32,021 nucleotides of DNA, taken from positions 1-32,021 of the forward strand of contig JAEPMY010000028.1 in the NCBI GenBank assembly GCA_017643685.1. Reading direction: 5' to 3'. Origin of the DNA: Sneathiella sp. (lineage in GTDB: Bacteria; Pseudomonadota; Alphaproteobacteria; Sneathiellales; Sneathiellaceae). The position numbers and the translations under genes are program-made. Numbering within the stretch: the stretch's first letter is position 1; each line of letters begins with the position of its first letter. Of the stretch, positions 22,559-32,021 are shown piece by piece. The notes under the pieces were generated by a model, which saw only the letters and a list, made by a program, of their open reading frames with translations, ran no database searches and was not told the origin of the DNA.

Positions 22559-24357
22559 TACTCCGCAGAAGACGTTCCTTCACTTGTAGGGGCGTCTTCA
22601 GGTAGCAGGCGGCAGATCTGCACTTCTTCACGCCGCCCCTTCACCTTCTGCGCGCCAATTTGCTCCGCATGGAAGCGCACATCTGACGCATTGATCACCG
22701 CAGATGAGATTAATGTCAGAACTTCTGGCTGAGGTGTAATGTCTACGGATTTACCCAGCTGCTCAATGCGCTGGGCAATATTGACGGTATCGCCAACAAC
22801 TGTGTAATTCAGCCGCCCGGTTGATCCGATATTACCAACCACCAGATCACCGCTATGAATGCCTATTCGCATGTGAACAGGGGCTAGCCCCTCGTTACGG
22901 CGAACGATATTTTCCTGCTGGATACTCTTCTGGATGGCAAGGGCTGCGCGGCAGGCCCGTGCTGCATGATCTTCCTGAATTTCTGGGGCGCCCCAAAAGG
23001 CCATCACTGCATCCCCGATAAATTTATCGACCGTGCCGCCCTCTGCCTCGATACAGGCAGTGACGAGTTCAAAATGCCGGTTTAGCAGGTTCGCAACCTC
23101 GCTTGATGACATATTTTCCGCAAAAGGCGTGAAGTTACGGATGTCAGTGAACATCACGGTAACGGTCCGTGTCTCGGATTGGGCTTCACCCGTTTCCATC
23201 AGCTTTCGAACAAGGCTTTTCGGCACGTAGTTTTCAAACCAACTGAGGCCTCGCAGCATTGTGTTATAAGCTTCTGACGCTTCGTTCAGCTCTTTCAGAT
23301 GGCTTGGCGGTAATTCTCCAACACTATTGAAATCCAGTTTTGAGATTTTTTGCGACGCGACTGATAATTTGTGAACGGATTTAGAAATACGCCGACCGAT
23401 CAGGAAGGCAATCACCACACTGATCAGCAAAATACCAAGCCCTGCTAAGCCCGCCATCGCCAGACGTTTTAACGCGACGGTCGCATCTTCAAAGCGAACT
23501 TTATATCCAATGTAAAGTGGCTTGTCGGCGAAGCCTTCAAGGGTCGTGTAAATGAACTGATATTTCTCTCCGTTCAGGTCAATAAAATGCCCTGTGAAGT
23601 CTGAGTTGCCAGCTACAAGGCTGAGTTCTGTCCGGTTTGGATCCCAAATAGAGGAAAGGATAGGGTCCGGAATTTCAGCCAGCTTTGGGGCCACACCATC
23701 AAAGGTGATTTTGTCTGAATGCACTTGAAATCCGTCATAGGTCAAAACATGATCCCGCCCATAAAGGATAAAACGGCCTTCTTTTTGGTCCCGACCATCT
23801 ACCTGAATGGCGTTCCGCACTTCTTTTACTGGAATGGCTGAAATGACCAAGCCGATATAAACGCCGTCCCGAATAATCGGCTGGCGAAAATGCATGACGG
23901 TTTCTTTAATGATCGGGGAATAGATCAACGGCCCCCAATGACCGGTTCCCTGCATGGCCAGATCTTTCATACTGTCCATACCTTCCGGGGCTTCAGGCGG
24001 CAGTAACTTCACGCGCTTATCAAAACGTGTGGCAATGCGGGAGGACATGTCTGGATACACGAAGGCAATCCCAACATCGTCATCAATGCCGCTCAAAGAT
24101 GTCAAAAGCGCCTGATCAATGCTCGCGGGATCATTAATATCCACCTCACCGCGATAAATGAGTTCAGAAATAAACTGGACCTGCCGCTCCATCGGGGTGA
24201 GCAGATTTGTCAGATTTTGCTGCGCCGAAGTCATTTCCGACGTTGCCGTCTCCCGCAGGAGTTCGCGGGTATTAGCAAGACCTGTATACAGGCTGATAAT
24301 GAGCACGGCCAAAACCGCAGTGGTCACCAGCGCGCCAAAACTCAGCGCGAGTACCAT
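22546..24357 (-). CDS. Membrane-bound class III adenylate cyclase with Cache-like sensor and HAMP
   Basis: About 603 residues: a span at 3-25, a periplasmic region 26-297 with Cache-like character (GHWGPLIYSPIIKETVMHF; GVYIGLVISAIPVKEV), a second span at 300-321, a HAMP linker (322-375) and a cyclase domain (395-590). Metal ligands D405 (MFTDIRNFT) and D449 (DKFIGDAVMAFWG), K445, T519 (NYTVVGD), and N526/R530 (NIAQR) are all present. Lys plus Thr as base-selecting residues fits a class IIIb enzyme making cAMP. The ATG at 24357 has no ribosome site and omits a basic segment; AGGGGAG at 24420-24414 points instead to an ATC codon at 24405. I give the first canonical start. Confidence 0.92.
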   Translation of the reverse strand: MVLALSFGALVTTAVLAVLIISLYTGLANTRELLRETATSEMTSAQQNLTNLLTPMERQVQFISELIYRGEVDINDPASIDQALLTSLSGIDDDVGIAFVYPDMSSRIATRFDKRVKLLPPEAPEGMDSMKDLAMQGTGHWGPLIYSPIIKETVMHFRQPIIRDGVYIGLVISAIPVKEVRNAIQVDGRDQKEGRFILYGRDHVLTYDGFQVHSDKITFDGVAPKLAEIPDPILSSIWDPNRTELSLVAGNSDFTGHFIDLNGEKYQFIYTTLEGFADKPLYIGYKVRFEDATVALKRLAMAGLAGLGILLISVVIAFLIGRRISKSVHKLSVASQKISKLDFNSVGELPPSHLKELNEASEAYNTMLRGLSWFENYVPKSLVRKLMETGEAQSETRTVTVMFTDIRNFTPFAENMSSSEVANLLNRHFELVTACIEAEGGTVDKFIGDAVMAFWGAPEIQEDHAARACRAALAIQKSIQQENIVRRNEGLAPVHMRIGIHSGDLVVGNIGSTGRLNYTVVGDTVNIAQRIEQLGKSVDITPQPEVLTLISSAVINASDVRFHAEQIGAQKVKGRREEVQICRLLPEDAPTSEGTSSAEYQEG

Positions 24358-24550
24358 AGCGATCGAAAACTGCCGGCCCGGCCTTTTTTTCAGTGGCGTG
24401 ACGATGGCGCTTACTCCCCTTTATTGGTTTTCTTATATATGACATCTGTGACCCCCGTTCCAGCTTTCCGATACTATTCTGTGCCGACGGTCATATTTTG
24501 GAACGTATCTTTGTTAGACAATCCGTCGTTTTCGCGATAAGACCAACTTC

Positions 24551-25129
24551 ATGAACAGCCTTGTGATTTTTGAAATTCTGTTGGTCGTTTGCGCAATCGG
24601 GGCGCTTGCCTTAATGCGGCGGACCTACTTTCCGATGAACCTTTTCTGGGGGTTTGGAGTCTCTACAATCGCAATCGCTGCGGCGCTGGGTGCACTTGTT
24701 TATGGTGGGTTCGGCGACTTTAAATCCTATCATGGCCTGTTTTCCTCTTTTGCTGGATCTGTGGGTGTCGGTGCCTTTGCGGTTGCCGCGCTTGGCGGTA
24801 TTTTTGCCCGCCAGTTTCACCAAATCGGTTGGTGGATAACCCTTATTGGCTTGCTTGGCCTATGCGCGCTGCTGCTGACAGATAATTGGCGTGTCAGCGA
24901 AGAAGTGCGGTACGTTTTCATTGGTATTCTTGGGGTTGCGGCGCTTTATAGGCTTGTCACTAATGCACAAAGCGGGCTCTTTTTGCTGGGTGGTGTGGTG
25001 CTGCTGGTGGTCGCAGGTATGGGCAGCGAGTTGATTGCAGCTCAGTTTTCTGTGCCAAAGCTGAACGTTTACCATGGGCTGTTGGCGGGGGCTGTTCTCT
25101 CCTTTGGAATTTTTGCCTCGAAAGAGTAA
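24551..25129 (+). CDS. Multi-spanning membrane protein of unknown function
   Basis: A 192-residue very hydrophobic protein with about seven spans (near 5-22, 30-52, 64-85, 92-109, 118-135, 140-160 and 170-188). Short polar turns include GFGDFKSYHGLFSS and TDNWRVSEEVRY; KLNVYHGLLAGAVLSFG repeats the YHGL motif of the first turn. This could reflect an internal duplication. I recognise no family. It is divergent from the cyclase gene across about 150 bases. Shine-Dalgarno is weak (AAGACC). Confidence 0.7.
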   Translation: MNSLVIFEILLVVCAIGALALMRRTYFPMNLFWGFGVSTIAIAAALGALVYGGFGDFKSYHGLFSSFAGSVGVGAFAVAALGGIFARQFHQIGWWITLIGLLGLCALLLTDNWRVSEEVRYVFIGILGVAALYRLVTNAQSGLFLLGGVVLLVVAGMGSELIAAQFSVPKLNVYHGLLAGAVLSFGIFASKE

Positions 25130-25272
25130 GAAAAACGCGTTTTTACCCCTTGCGTTAGTTCTTTGTTCATCCTAAACACGGTAAAAAAATCCCATAAAAA
25201 CAATAATCCGAGTGTATTTGAGCAGGCTGCCGAGGGGCGGTCTGGAATTATTTGTATTTGGAAGAGATGAAA

Positions 25273-25494
25273 ATGACAGATACAGCAGCTGCCGACGCCA
25301 CCAAAAAAGACCTGTTCGTGGTGTTCGGAGGTCGGGTTAAAGACACACGTGGTCGCGACTTCGTGGACCCAAAGAAAATTGATATGCGTGGCTTCTATGA
25401 CAGCCATGATGCCGCCCTTGGTGCTTGGCGTGCTGCCAGTCAGGCCAACGTGGATGATGCTTTCACAAAATATGTGATCGTTCGCCTCTGGTAG
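25273..25494 (+). CDS. DUF4170 family protein
   Basis: A 73-residue soluble protein with the DUF4170 pattern: strand LFVVFGGRVKDTRGRDFVDP, then FYDSHDAALGAWRAASQANVDDA and TKYVIVRLW. The family is small, alphaproteobacterial and of unknown function. I chose ATG 25273 because GGAAGAG lies six bases upstream; the frame is open back to a TTG at 25252. A terminator hairpin follows, so it is a single-gene unit. Confidence 0.85.
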   Translation: MTDTAAADATKKDLFVVFGGRVKDTRGRDFVDPKKIDMRGFYDSHDAALGAWRAASQANVDDAFTKYVIVRLW

Positions 25495-25515
25495 GCGTAT
25501 AAATCCCGGATAATG

Positions 25516-25547
25516 AAAAGGCGCAAAAAGATGTTTTGCGCTTTTCT
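25516..25547 (+). terminator. Terminator after the DUF4170 gene
   Basis: AAAA-G-GCGCAAAA (25516-25528, one bulged G) pairs with TTTTGCGC-TTTT (25534-25545) around AGATG, followed by CTTCC. It covers the apparent ATG/GTG starts of the next frame before 25596. Confidence 0.75.
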
Positions 25548-25595
25548 TCCGGGGCTGTAATCTTTGGCCTCCAGAATAATAACAAGGTGGTCAAA

Positions 25596-27185
25596 GTGAG
25601 AAATTTCTCAAATCCGGGCCGGTCCGTTACCTACGGGATGAACGGTGCCGTCGCAACTTCCAGCTCCCACGCCTCTCAGGTTGCTCTCTCCATTTTGCAG
25701 TCCGGCGGTAATGCCATGGACGCGGCTATTGCAGCTTGCGCCGTGCAATGCGTTGTGGATCCCATGCAGACCGGTATTGGCGGCGACTGTTTCGCCATTG
25801 TCTCCCCAAGTGGTGGGGATGATCTCTATGGTCTGAATGGCTCAGGCAAGGCGCCAATGGCGCTGACCGCTGACAAGCTGCTGGATCAGGGAATTGACGA
25901 GATTGCATTGACCAGCCCACATGCGGTAACCGTACCGGGTGCCATTGATGCTTGGTGCAGCCTACATAAATCTCACGGTAGCATGGACTTTGCCGATCTT
26001 TTGGCACCAGCCATTGATTGTGCCGAAAATGGTTTTGTTGTGACGCAGCGGACCTCCGTTGATTGGCTCTTGGCCAAAGACAAACTTTCTCAAAATCCAG
26101 CGGCAGCGGCCTTGTTCCTTAAAAACGGGGAAACACCGGCAGCGGGAACCGTTTGGAAAAATCCCAATTTGGCGAAAACACTGAAGGCCATTGCTAAAAA
26201 TGGCCGGAGTGCATTTTATGAGGGCGAGCTTGCAGAGAAATTTGTCGCGGCATTGAACGCGGCGGGTGCTCTTCATGACATGGATGATTTTTCTGCGGCT
26301 TCCTCTGATGTTGTGGATCTCATCAATACTGAATTTGGCGGTCATACCGTTCACCAGATCCCGCCAAGCGGTCAGGGCATCACCGCCTTGCTGATGATGA
26401 ATATTCTTAAGGGCTATGATATGGACGGTTTGGACCCAATTGGGGCCAAACGCCTGCATCTGCAAGCGGAAGCGGCGCGTCTGGCTTATCTTGCGCGGGA
26501 TAAATATGTGGCCGATCCTGATAAGGCGGATGTGCCTGTCGACATGCTGCTATCCGATGAATTTGCGGCGCATCTGCGCGGCTTTATCGAAATCGGCAAG
26601 GCCGGTGATCCGGGCGGTGCGGGTGCACTCGACAAGCATAAAGACACGGTTTATCTCTCCGTTGTGGATAAAGATGGCATGGCTGTCTCCTTTATCAATT
26701 CCCTGTTCCATCCATTTGGCTCTGGCATTGCTTCCGAAGAAACCGGTGTGGTTTTCCAAAATCGCGGCGCTGGTTTCGTTGTCGAAAAAGGGCATCCGAA
26801 CTGCGTTGAGCCGGGCAAGCGTCCGCTTCATACGATCATTCCGGGCATGGTGACCAAAGCGGGCAAGGCGACCCACTGCTATGGTGTGATGGGGGGTGCT
26901 TATCAGCCAGTTGGCCATTCGCATGTTCTGTCAAACATGTTTGATTTTGGCATGGATGTTCAGGAAGCAATTGAGGCGCCGCGGGCTTTCTATAACGCTG
27001 GTGTGCTGGAGGTTGAAGAGACGGTACCGGCTTCCGTTCAGCAGGAGCTTGCGGATATGGGCTATGAAGTTCGCCCACCTGAGATGCCTCATGGCGGAGC
27101 GCAGGTGATCTTCATTAATCACGAAACAGGTGTTCTTGAAGCTGGGACAGAGAGTCGTAAAGACGGTCATGCTCTTGCTTATTAA
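25596..27185 (+). CDS. Gamma-glutamyltransferase-family Ntn-hydrolase, no signal peptide
   Basis: A 529-residue proenzyme of the GGT superfamily, which cleaves itself before a catalytic Thr. The small-subunit start is T351 in KDTVYLSVVDKDG, followed by AVSFINSLFHPFGSGI and PGKRPLHTIIPGMV, and the large subunit has GGNAMDAAIAACAV, TGIGGDCFAIV and HAVTVPGAIDAW. No export signal is present, so it is likely cytoplasmic, closer to YwrD/HpxW-like members than to secreted GGT. The substrate could be a gamma-glutamyl compound or an oxamate-like amide; not decided. I chose GTG 25596 because AAGGTGG precedes it; earlier in-frame starts lie in the preceding terminator. Confidence 0.88.
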   Translation: MRNFSNPGRSVTYGMNGAVATSSSHASQVALSILQSGGNAMDAAIAACAVQCVVDPMQTGIGGDCFAIVSPSGGDDLYGLNGSGKAPMALTADKLLDQGIDEIALTSPHAVTVPGAIDAWCSLHKSHGSMDFADLLAPAIDCAENGFVVTQRTSVDWLLAKDKLSQNPAAAALFLKNGETPAAGTVWKNPNLAKTLKAIAKNGRSAFYEGELAEKFVAALNAAGALHDMDDFSAASSDVVDLINTEFGGHTVHQIPPSGQGITALLMMNILKGYDMDGLDPIGAKRLHLQAEAARLAYLARDKYVADPDKADVPVDMLLSDEFAAHLRGFIEIGKAGDPGGAGALDKHKDTVYLSVVDKDGMAVSFINSLFHPFGSGIASEETGVVFQNRGAGFVVEKGHPNCVEPGKRPLHTIIPGMVTKAGKATHCYGVMGGAYQPVGHSHVLSNMFDFGMDVQEAIEAPRAFYNAGVLEVEETVPASVQQELADMGYEVRPPEMPHGGAQVIFINHETGVLEAGTESRKDGHALAY

Positions 27186-27196
27186 GGGATAATCCA

Positions 27197-27222
27197 TTTC
27201 ATATGATGATCATCATATGAAA
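27197..27222. repeat. 26-bp perfect palindrome
   Basis: The half-site TTTCATATGATGA (27197-27209) is followed directly by its reverse complement (27210-27222). It lies between the ggt-like stop and the terminator. It has no loop and so is more likely a protein-binding or cruciform site than an RNA hairpin. Confidence 0.75.
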
Positions 27223-27262
27223 ACACTAAAGACCTTAAAAAACACCGTTTGAGACAAAAAAG

Positions 27263-27293
27263 AAAAAGCCGGAAGTAATCTTCCGGCTTTTTT
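27263..27293. terminator. Bidirectional terminator between the ggt-like gene and argS
   Basis: AAAAAGCCGGAAG (27263-27275) pairs perfectly with CTTCCGGCTTTTT (27280-27292) around TAAT, with U tracts possible on both strands. Confidence 0.95.
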
Positions 27294-27318
27294 GTGTTTC
27301 GGAAATTGTCAGGCTGAC

Positions 27319-29088
27319 TTACATCCGCTCTGGCACTGCGATACCCAGAAGATGCAACACCGCTTCAATCTGGCGGAGGGTAATTTCGCAAAGTCGCAAG
27401 CGGGAGGCGCGAACCTTCTCGTCGGTTTCGCCCAAAACCTGGCAGTCATGATAAAAGGCGTTAAACTCCTGAGTGAGAGCATAAACATGATCACACAGAA
27501 TATTTGGCGCGCTTTTCTCAGCGGCAGAGAGAACAGCTTCGGATAGTTGGGAGAGGGCGAGCATCAGGTTACGCTCCGCCTCTTCGGTGATAACCAGATC
27601 GCCAGAGGTGATATTTTGATCCGCCGCTTTGCGCAGCATGGATTTGATGCGAACCGCCGCATACATCTGATAAGGGCCGGTTTTCCCTTCAAACTTTGTG
27701 AAACGTTCAAGATCGAACACATAATTAGACATGCGCTGGTTCGAAAGATCGGCAAATTTGATCGCTGCGATGCCTACTTTTGTTGCGATGTCAGAAAGCT
27801 CGCCTGCGTCAAAGCGATCGGCCATGCCAGCTTCTTCCACCACTTTACGGGCTTCGCCAATGGCATCCTCAATCAACGCGCGAAGACGCACAACACCGCC
27901 ATCCCGGGTTTTCAGCGGCTTGCCATCCTTACCGTTTACAGTCCCAAAGCCAACATGCTCCAGCACCGCGTCGGCATCAAGGCTGCTTCCTTTGCGGGCG
28001 GCACGGAAAACCTGTTCAAAGTGGAGGCTCTGACGGGCATCAACCACATAGAGAATTTTGTCCGGATCATGGGCGATCTGGCGCTGTTCAATGGTGGCAA
28101 GATCCGTCGTGCCATACATGACGGCGCCATCTGATTTTTGCAAAATCAGCGGCGGGATTTCTTTCTTGTCGGCGTCTTCGGCAACGCGAACCACAACGGC
28201 CCCGTCGGACAGCTCGGACAATCCCTCATCAGCGAAGCGTTTCAGCATGCCGGGGATGTGGTCATTGGTATCCGCTTCACCTTTCCATTCGGTGAAGTGC
28301 GCGCCCAACAGGTCAAAGTCGATTTTTGTTTCCGCGATGGACACATTCAGCATGTGCTGCCAAAGGGCGCGGTAGCCCGCGCGGCCATTTTGCAGTTCAA
28401 ACGTTGCCTGACGCGCCGCCTCCAGAAATTCTGGATCCTCTTTGCTTCGCGCGGAGGCTGCTGGATACAGCTCCTGCAACTCATCAACGGTGACAGGGCT
28501 TTCTGAGGGGAAAGGCCCTTCATTGGCGGTGTCAAAATACGGAAGTTCAGGTTGTTGCAGCTCAATTTCTTTGATCAGCAGACCCATTGGAAGGCCCCAG
28601 TCACCGAAGTGAACATCACTGATGGCTTCGTTACCGAGAAATTCGTGAAGCCGGCGCAAAGATTCGCCAATGATCGTGGCCCGCAAATGCCCCACATGCA
28701 TGGCTTTGGCCACATTGGGGCCACCGAAATCCAGAATCACCTTTTCTGGCGTGCACTCTCCGCGGATGCCAAAAGTCTCGTCCTTTGAGATTGCATTGAC
28801 GTGATCCAACAGAAAATCATCGGCCAGCTTCATATTAATAAAGCCGGGGCCTGCGAGGGAAAGTTCTTGGAATAGGCCCGTTTTTTCAAGCGCGGCGACA
28901 ACCAATTCAGCAATTTCACGAGGATTGCGCTTTGCAGACTTTGCCGCCGCTAGCGCCCCATTACACTGAAACTGTCCCAGTTCCCGTCGCTGAGAGAGGA
29001 CAACCTTGCCAAATTTGGGGTCTAACTCACAGTCCGCAAAGACCTGCCCGACGCGGGCGCTCAATTGGGAAAGAAGGGATGCTGTCAC
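27319..29088 (-). CDS. argS: Arginyl-tRNA synthetase
   Basis: A 589-residue class I synthetase that charges tRNA-Arg. It has the Arg_tRNA_N domain (about 5-100), the HIGH motif as HVGH (131-134) in GPNVAKAMHVGHLRATIIG, the catalytic core through MYGTTDLATIEQR, and the DALR anticodon-binding domain (FDLERFTKFEGKTGPYQMYA and on to the end). A canonical KMSK is absent, as in many ArgRS. The start is GTG 29088, with GAGA seven bases upstream. Convergent with the ggt-like gene and divergent from groESL. Confidence 0.97.
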   Translation of the reverse strand: MTASLLSQLSARVGQVFADCELDPKFGKVVLSQRRELGQFQCNGALAAAKSAKRNPREIAELVVAALEKTGLFQELSLAGPGFINMKLADDFLLDHVNAISKDETFGIRGECTPEKVILDFGGPNVAKAMHVGHLRATIIGESLRRLHEFLGNEAISDVHFGDWGLPMGLLIKEIELQQPELPYFDTANEGPFPSESPVTVDELQELYPAASARSKEDPEFLEAARQATFELQNGRAGYRALWQHMLNVSIAETKIDFDLLGAHFTEWKGEADTNDHIPGMLKRFADEGLSELSDGAVVVRVAEDADKKEIPPLILQKSDGAVMYGTTDLATIEQRQIAHDPDKILYVVDARQSLHFEQVFRAARKGSSLDADAVLEHVGFGTVNGKDGKPLKTRDGGVVRLRALIEDAIGEARKVVEEAGMADRFDAGELSDIATKVGIAAIKFADLSNQRMSNYVFDLERFTKFEGKTGPYQMYAAVRIKSMLRKAADQNITSGDLVITEEAERNLMLALSQLSEAVLSAAEKSAPNILCDHVYALTQEFNAFYHDCQVLGETDEKVRASRLRLCEITLRQIEAVLHLLGIAVPERM

Positions 29089-29227
29089 AATAGTCTCTTT
29101 TATTGGTGATATTTAAGCTGTCGGCCTTGCCGATGACGAATGAGCCCTTATCTACTGGAAAAGGGATCGAAGGCCAAGGAAAACTGACATTCTCTTGTGC
29201 GAGGATAAAAAAAATAACGCCGATCTC

Positions 29228-29256
29228 TTGACTCGATCTTTTGTTTTTCCTACATC
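29228..29256 (+). promoter_or_regulatory. groESL promoter
   Basis: TTGACT (29228-29233), a 17-bp spacer and TACATC (29251-29256) resemble a sigma-70 promoter. The overlapping CTTG ... CCTACAT arrangement also resembles the alphaproteobacterial RpoH (heat-shock) consensus. The start would fall near 29263, just before CIRCE. Confidence 0.65.
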
Positions 29257-29269
29257 GGATGTGAATTTG

Positions 29270-29296
29270 TTAGCACTCATCGCTTGTGAGTGCTAA
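29270..29296. promoter_or_regulatory. CIRCE operator (HrcA binding site)
   Basis: TTAGCACTC and GAGTGCTAA flank nine bases (ATCGCTTGT), matching the CIRCE consensus perfectly. HrcA repressor binds here and is released on heat stress. The site lies in the 5' leader of groES. Confidence 0.97.
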
Positions 29297-29342
29297 CAGT
29301 AACACTTTAATAGCAACTCAATTGCATATTGGGAGACTTTGA

Positions 29343-29630
29343 ATGTCATTTCGTCCATTGCACGATCGCGTTTTGATTAAACGCGTTGAAAGCGAAGAAA
29401 AATCTGCTGGTGGTATCATTCTTGTTGATAGCGCGCAGGAAAAACCAAGCGAAGGTGAAGTTGTCGCAGTAGGCGGCGGCGCGATCAAGGAAGATGGTTC
29501 CGTTCGGGCACTCGACGTTAAAGAAGGTGACAAAGTTCTGTTCGGTAAATGGTCCGGCACAGAAATCAAGCTGGAAGGTCAGGACTACCTGATCATGAAA
29601 GAGTCCGACATCCTCGGCATTCTCAGCTAA
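29343..29630 (+). CDS. groES: Co-chaperonin GroES
   Basis: A 95-residue GroES with [20 protein letters not shown] at the start, the mobile loop [20 protein letters not shown], and [15 protein letters not shown] and ESDILGIL at the end. The heptamer caps GroEL and closes the folding chamber. It is preceded by a GGGAGA ribosome site, heads the CIRCE-controlled operon and is 33 bases upstream of groEL. Confidence 0.98.
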   Translation: MSFRPLHDRVLIKRVESEEKSAGGIILVDSAQEKPSEGEVVAVGGGAIKEDGSVRALDVKEGDKVLFGKWSGTEIKLEGQDYLIMKESDILGILS

Positions 29631-29651
29631 TCACCGAAACAAAGACATTAG

Positions 29652-31313
<1,662 letters not shown>

Positions 31314-31339
31314 GCCACCCCGTCCAATACAGGATAAAG

Positions 31340-31367
31340 AAAGGGCCGCGATTTTCGCGGCCCTTTT
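31340..31367. terminator. Terminator between groEL and the DUF938 gene
   Basis: AAAGGGCCGCG (31340-31350) pairs perfectly with CGCGGCCCTTT (31356-31366) around ATTTT, followed by T's; A's on the other side allow function in both directions. Confidence 0.93.
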
Positions 31368-31381
31368 TCATTGTCTGAATT

Positions 31382-31996
31382 TTATGAAGGTAGGCAAAAG
31401 ACCTGAATGAAATTATTGGCCGGCATGGGGATGCTGGTCTGATGCGCGATACCGTGAGAGGCAGCCACTTTCTGGACCGCGGCGATATCCCGGACGCCAA
31501 AGTCAGGGTTTTTGTCTTTCAGCCAACGGTCAAATTCGGCGTTGCTGGGGGCGGTGTGTTCCCCGTTCACTTTGTAGGGGCCATATAGAAAAATCTGACC
31601 GCCGGGTTTTAACGCTGCTTTAGCCCCTTCAAAGAGGCCTAGTGTGACTTCCCAAGGGCTGATATGGATCATATTGGCATTAAAAATCGCGTCATAATCT
31701 GCGGTTATCTCCCATGGGTGCAGTGTCACATCAAGATGGCGGCAGGGCGCAATCTTATCAGTCGCTTCCTTCCTCCAGCTATTCACGCTGTTAATCTGTT
31801 CCTCTTCCCGGTTGGTGGGATGCCAGTTCAAATCCGGGCGTAAGGTGCAAAAATGCACAGCATGCTCTCCGCTGCCGGAGGCGATTTCCAAAATCTGCGC
31901 CCCCTGGCCTAGGCGGGGGAGGAGGGTTTCCGCGATGACGTCTTTATTACGGGCGACGGCGGGGGTGAACAGGCGAGCGTCAGCGGATGAGGACAT
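31382..31996 (-). CDS. DUF938 family SAM-dependent methyltransferase-like protein
   Basis: A 204-residue Rossmann methyltransferase. Motif I is ILEIASGSGEHAVHF (about 35-49), followed by an acidic end of strand 2 region, the DAIFNANMIHISPWEV segment (motif IV-like) and GGQIFLYGPYKVNGEHTAPSNAEFD. RDIAAVQKVAASHG and MPANNFIQVF are typical C-terminal DUF938 blocks. The substrate is unknown. Its start ATG 31996 follows AAGGTTACAAA. Convergent with groEL. The last 25 bases of the window hold only its leader. Confidence 0.9.
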   Translation of the reverse strand: MSSSADARLFTPAVARNKDVIAETLLPRLGQGAQILEIASGSGEHAVHFCTLRPDLNWHPTNREEEQINSVNSWRKEATDKIAPCRHLDVTLHPWEITADYDAIFNANMIHISPWEVTLGLFEGAKAALKPGGQIFLYGPYKVNGEHTAPSNAEFDRWLKDKNPDFGVRDIAAVQKVAASHGIAHQTSIPMPANNFIQVFCLPS

Positions 31997-32021
31997 TTTG
32001 TAACCTTGATTTAGTCTTTAG

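Noticed and set aside
25131..25144. AAAAACGCGTTTTT palindrome
   Set aside because: It cannot form a stable hairpin (two-base loop, A/T stem) and is short enough to be chance.
25536..25595. Extension of the ggt-like gene upstream of GTG 25596
   Set aside because: The stretch overlaps the terminator hairpin of the DUF4170 gene and has no ribosome site.

Overview
This is a chromosomal stretch from an alphaproteobacterium. The signs are a CpdR-type single-domain response regulator beside an N-formylglutamate amidohydrolase gene, a metZ-apaG pair preceded by a SAM-II riboswitch (a class found largely in alphaproteobacteria), a CIRCE-controlled groESL operon, and DUF4170 and DUF4870 proteins. Fatty-acid genes and a glycine-betaine/proline ABC importer suggest a heterotroph, perhaps marine. 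A Sneathiella- or Rhodospirillales-like lineage is my guess only. I see no transposase, integrase, phage gene or CRISPR array; this looks like core genome with some accessory genes.

Layout. 1-1460: truncated FGase gene, divergent cpdR, and tRNA-Val(GAC) with its terminator. 1477-3188: a MerR regulator divergent from a DUF2938 membrane protein, with a MerR/SoxR-like dyad operator between them, then a small P-loop kinase-like gene. 3200-4939: an operon of an AsmA-like anchored protein and an MscS channel. 5036-6278: an alpha-methylacyl-CoA racemase with a PsrA-like palindrome upstream. 6399-9638: a 1079-residue membrane-anchored coiled-coil protein whose architecture recalls the polarity factor TipN. 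9736-11634: an acyl-CoA synthetase gene interrupted by one in-frame amber codon. 11657-12028: a DUF4870 membrane protein.

12094-15284: a proX-proW-proV operon read leftwards, with a hairpin between proX and proW and an AT-rich control region upstream. 15659-18134: metZ, apaG and folE read leftwards, with a strong promoter, a SAM-II aptamer and an attenuator-type terminator ahead of metZ. 18201-18274: tRNA-Gly(CCC). 18289-19169: a YjhX/TopAI-family protein followed by a GNAT acetyltransferase, a possible toxin-antitoxin pair. 19381-20751: a membrane diguanylate cyclase and a previously uncalled 56-residue membrane protein.

20872-22558: a divergent enoyl-CoA hydratase and a three-domain Nfu protein with a Cys-less internal repeat. 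22546-24405: a membrane class III adenylate cyclase that may use a non-canonical start. 24551-27185: an unknown multi-spanning membrane protein, a DUF4170 protein and a cytoplasmic gamma-glutamyltransferase-family enzyme. 27319-29088: argS. 29228-31313: the groESL operon with promoter and perfect CIRCE. 31382-31996: a DUF938 methyltransferase.

Themes are stress and osmotic adaptation (groESL, proXWV, MscS), acyl-CoA metabolism (racemase, synthetase, hydratase), nucleotide second messengers (GGDEF and adenylate cyclase) and methionine/folate metabolism. The most notable items are the complementary-segment logic of the metZ leader, the amber-interrupted acyl-CoA synthetase, the TipN-like protein, the YjhX/GNAT pair, the SxxS repeat in Nfu, and the apparent ATC start of the cyclase.
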